From assembly GCA_020851465.1 (NCBI GenBank), contig JADZCR010000005.1:62001-126000 (forward strand): a DNA stretch of 64,000 nt, in the 5' to 3' direction. Under the pieces are notes generated by a model. The model was not told the origin of the DNA, searched no databases, and saw nothing but the letters and a program-made list of their open reading frames with translations. Below are positions 62,781-64,000 of this stretch, in pieces (position 1 is the stretch's first letter; each line of letters opens with the position of its first letter). This DNA is from Phycisphaeraceae bacterium (GTDB lineage: Bacteria > Planctomycetota > Phycisphaerae > Phycisphaerales > Phycisphaeraceae). The position numbers were made by a program, and so were the translations under genes.

Positions 62781-64000
62781 CGAGCGGAAAACTGGCGAGG
62801 CTTCTGGCTCGTGTCTCCCGACGGACGCAGGCGGTTGTGTTCATCGCTGGGCTGCTCAATGCGTTGACAGCGTTGGTAGTGATCACAACCGGATTGCTGC
62901 TTTTTGATGCGTGCTGGCCGCTGGCAGCGCCGCGACTTGCTGCGTGGGATATCGCTCTTATCGCGGTGGCTGGAGTTATTCTGGCGCATGCGGTGATTCG
63001 GACGCTGGCTGAACGGCTTGAGCCTCGCCGCACCGCCCGACGGATCGAGTCGCTCGCTGGTATCCAGCACAACCGTCTGGTCAACGCCATCGAACTTTCC
63101 GCGGCTCATCCGTCATTTGGCAGTGTTGAGCTATCGCAGCTCGCTGGCGGGTTGGGGGAAACGACAGCGCAGACACTGCTGAAGGAGCGACTGGTTGATC
63201 GCCGACCGCTTCTGCGGGCTGCACGGATACTTCTTGCGACGCTGCTGGTGGTTGGCTTGCTCGCAGCATGGCGGCCCGGTCTTTTTCACGCGGGTATTTC
63301 TCGCTTTCTCGAACCCTGGAGCGATCACCCGCCGTTTACAACCTTGAAATTTGAAGTGGCGACATCTCCTCAGACACCGCAATCGGAAGAACGCGCCGAG
63401 TTGTCCGTGCAGGTCAGCGGTGACGATCTGCCGGCGGACGCCGACGTTGTATGGGTGGGAGCAAAGCCGATCCGCCAGCCGATGTCGCGTGCAGGGGATG
63501 GCCGATTCTCGCTGCACATCGAGCGTGCGGGGCAGACGCGGGAGTTTTACATCGCTACGCCGAGGGGACGCAGCCGACGATACCTGTTCAAGGTGGAACC
63601 ACAAGCGGTGGCGATCGCTGGTGCGATGGACGAAAGGAATGATCTGGCAGCACGAGCGGAGGTTGTCGGAGCGGCTGCGGTGGCATTGGCGGCACGATCC
63701 GAGCTTCGCGATACGAACGCGCCATCACAGGCGGCGAAGAAAGCAGCGTTGATCGCTGAGCTATCCGCACGTATAGCACGCGAGGCTGGAGCAAAGCAGG
63801 CCATGATATCCGCCGGTTCATCAGAGGCGGAGGCAATGCGAGCAGCCTTGGAAGCATTACGCCAAGCTGCGGAGCGATCCGCGATTTCTGCTCGGTCTGC
63901 CGCCGATTCGCTGGAGTCCGGCAAGGGGAACGACGAAAGCGGTCAGGAATCCCTTTCACGGGCGGGTCGGGAACTTCAGCAAAAGGCGCACGAACTGGCG
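62777..64000 (+). CDS. Large membrane protein of the second cluster, 3' end outside window
   Basis: Partial: 408 codons are open to the right edge with no stop. The ATG overlaps the previous stop (ATGA), so the gene is the next member of the operon. Three N-terminal helices lie at about 20-38, 55-74 and 145-163, with a charged, coiled-coil-like region between. After a beta-rich stretch, the C-terminal part visible here is very rich in Ala, Glu, Arg and Ser (about 290-408) and is probably coiled coil. The topology matches DUF4175-like proteins and the protein at 10466, which ends in a similar Ala/Glu-rich region. It is likely a structural or adaptor component of the MoxR-associated machine; function unproven. 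Confidence 0.75.
   Translation, partial: MTSGKLARLLARVSRRTQAVVFIAGLLNALTALVVITTGLLLFDACWPLAAPRLAAWDIALIAVAGVILAHAVIRTLAERLEPRRTARRIESLAGIQHNRLVNAIELSAAHPSFGSVELSQLAGGLGETTAQTLLKERLVDRRPLLRAARILLATLLVVGLLAAWRPGLFHAGISRFLEPWSDHPPFTTLKFEVATSPQTPQSEERAELSVQVSGDDLPADADVVWVGAKPIRQPMSRAGDGRFSLHIERAGQTREFYIATPRGRSRRYLFKVEPQAVAIAGAMDERNDLAARAEVVGAAAVALAARSELRDTNAPSQAAKKAALIAELSARIAREAGAKQAMISAGSSEAEAMRAALEALRQAAERSAISARSAADSLESGKGNDESGQESLSRAGRELQQKAHELA

Noticed and set aside
1..64000. CRISPR array, insertion sequence, prophage or tRNA gene
   Set aside because: I saw no regularly spaced repeats, transposase-like proteins with terminal repeats, phage genes or cloverleaf-forming sequences.

Overview
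The window (about 57-60% GC by eye) looks like chromosomal DNA of a planctomycete, most likely of the Phycisphaerae or a close relative. This is inferred from the gene mix: methanofuran-linked C1 genes (fhcA, fhcB) in a bacterium; two MoxR/DUF58/BatA/von Willebrand A clusters; an exported aspartic protease with a PEP-CTERM tail; several short zinc-ribbon plus membrane proteins; many Gfo/Idh/MocA oxidoreductases and phytanoyl-CoA dioxygenase-like proteins; and lpxB, which indicates an outer membrane. No rRNA, tRNA, insertion sequence, phage or CRISPR array was recognised.

Layout. 1-6.2 kb: two hypothetical genes, then a leftward operon of creatininase-like, ATP-grasp, fhcB and fhcA. 6.2-10.3 kb: a zinc-ribbon membrane protein, a long gene-free structured leader, RNase Y and an aldo/keto reductase. 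10.4-22.9 kb: the first MoxR cluster (coiled-coil membrane protein, MoxR, GATase-like membrane protein, ABC ATPase and permease, DUF58, BatA-like, double-vWA protein). 23-31 kb: two Gfo/Idh/MocA oxidoreductases, a deacetylase-like protein and a complete leftward sulfate importer (sbp-cysT-cysW-cysA) behind a strong promoter. 31.3-39.4 kb: lpxB, a tiny lysine-rich gene, arfB, an EF-G paralogue, a glycosyltransferase, bioA and a pepsin-like protease. 39.8-42.5 kb: a receiver protein and groES-groEL. 42.6-51.9 kb: SYLF lipoprotein, SlyD-like isomerase, fucosidase-like hydrolase, zinc-ribbon protein, two PhyH-like dioxygenases, a third oxidoreductase, a sugar isomerase, a porin-like protein and a lipoprotein. 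52-64 kb: FecR, a CHASE2 adenylate cyclase and the second MoxR cluster, which runs off the right edge.

How the genes fit together. The two MoxR clusters have the same core (MoxR, DUF58, BatA-like, vWA, large two- or three-helix membrane protein). The first also holds an ABC exporter and the second follows a FecR/cAMP signalling pair, so they look like paralogous envelope machines with different inputs. fhcA/fhcB imply formyl-methanofuran chemistry, but their partners fhcC, fhcD and mch are not in the window. The sugar-directed genes suggest use of complex polysaccharides.

The least explained elements are a self-contained transcription unit for a 20-residue lysine-rich peptide (about 32.58-32.87 kb), a promoter-driven structured leader of about 530 bases before RNase Y (about 7.0-7.5 kb), and a dyad centred on the -35 box of the sulfate operon (about 30.1 kb).
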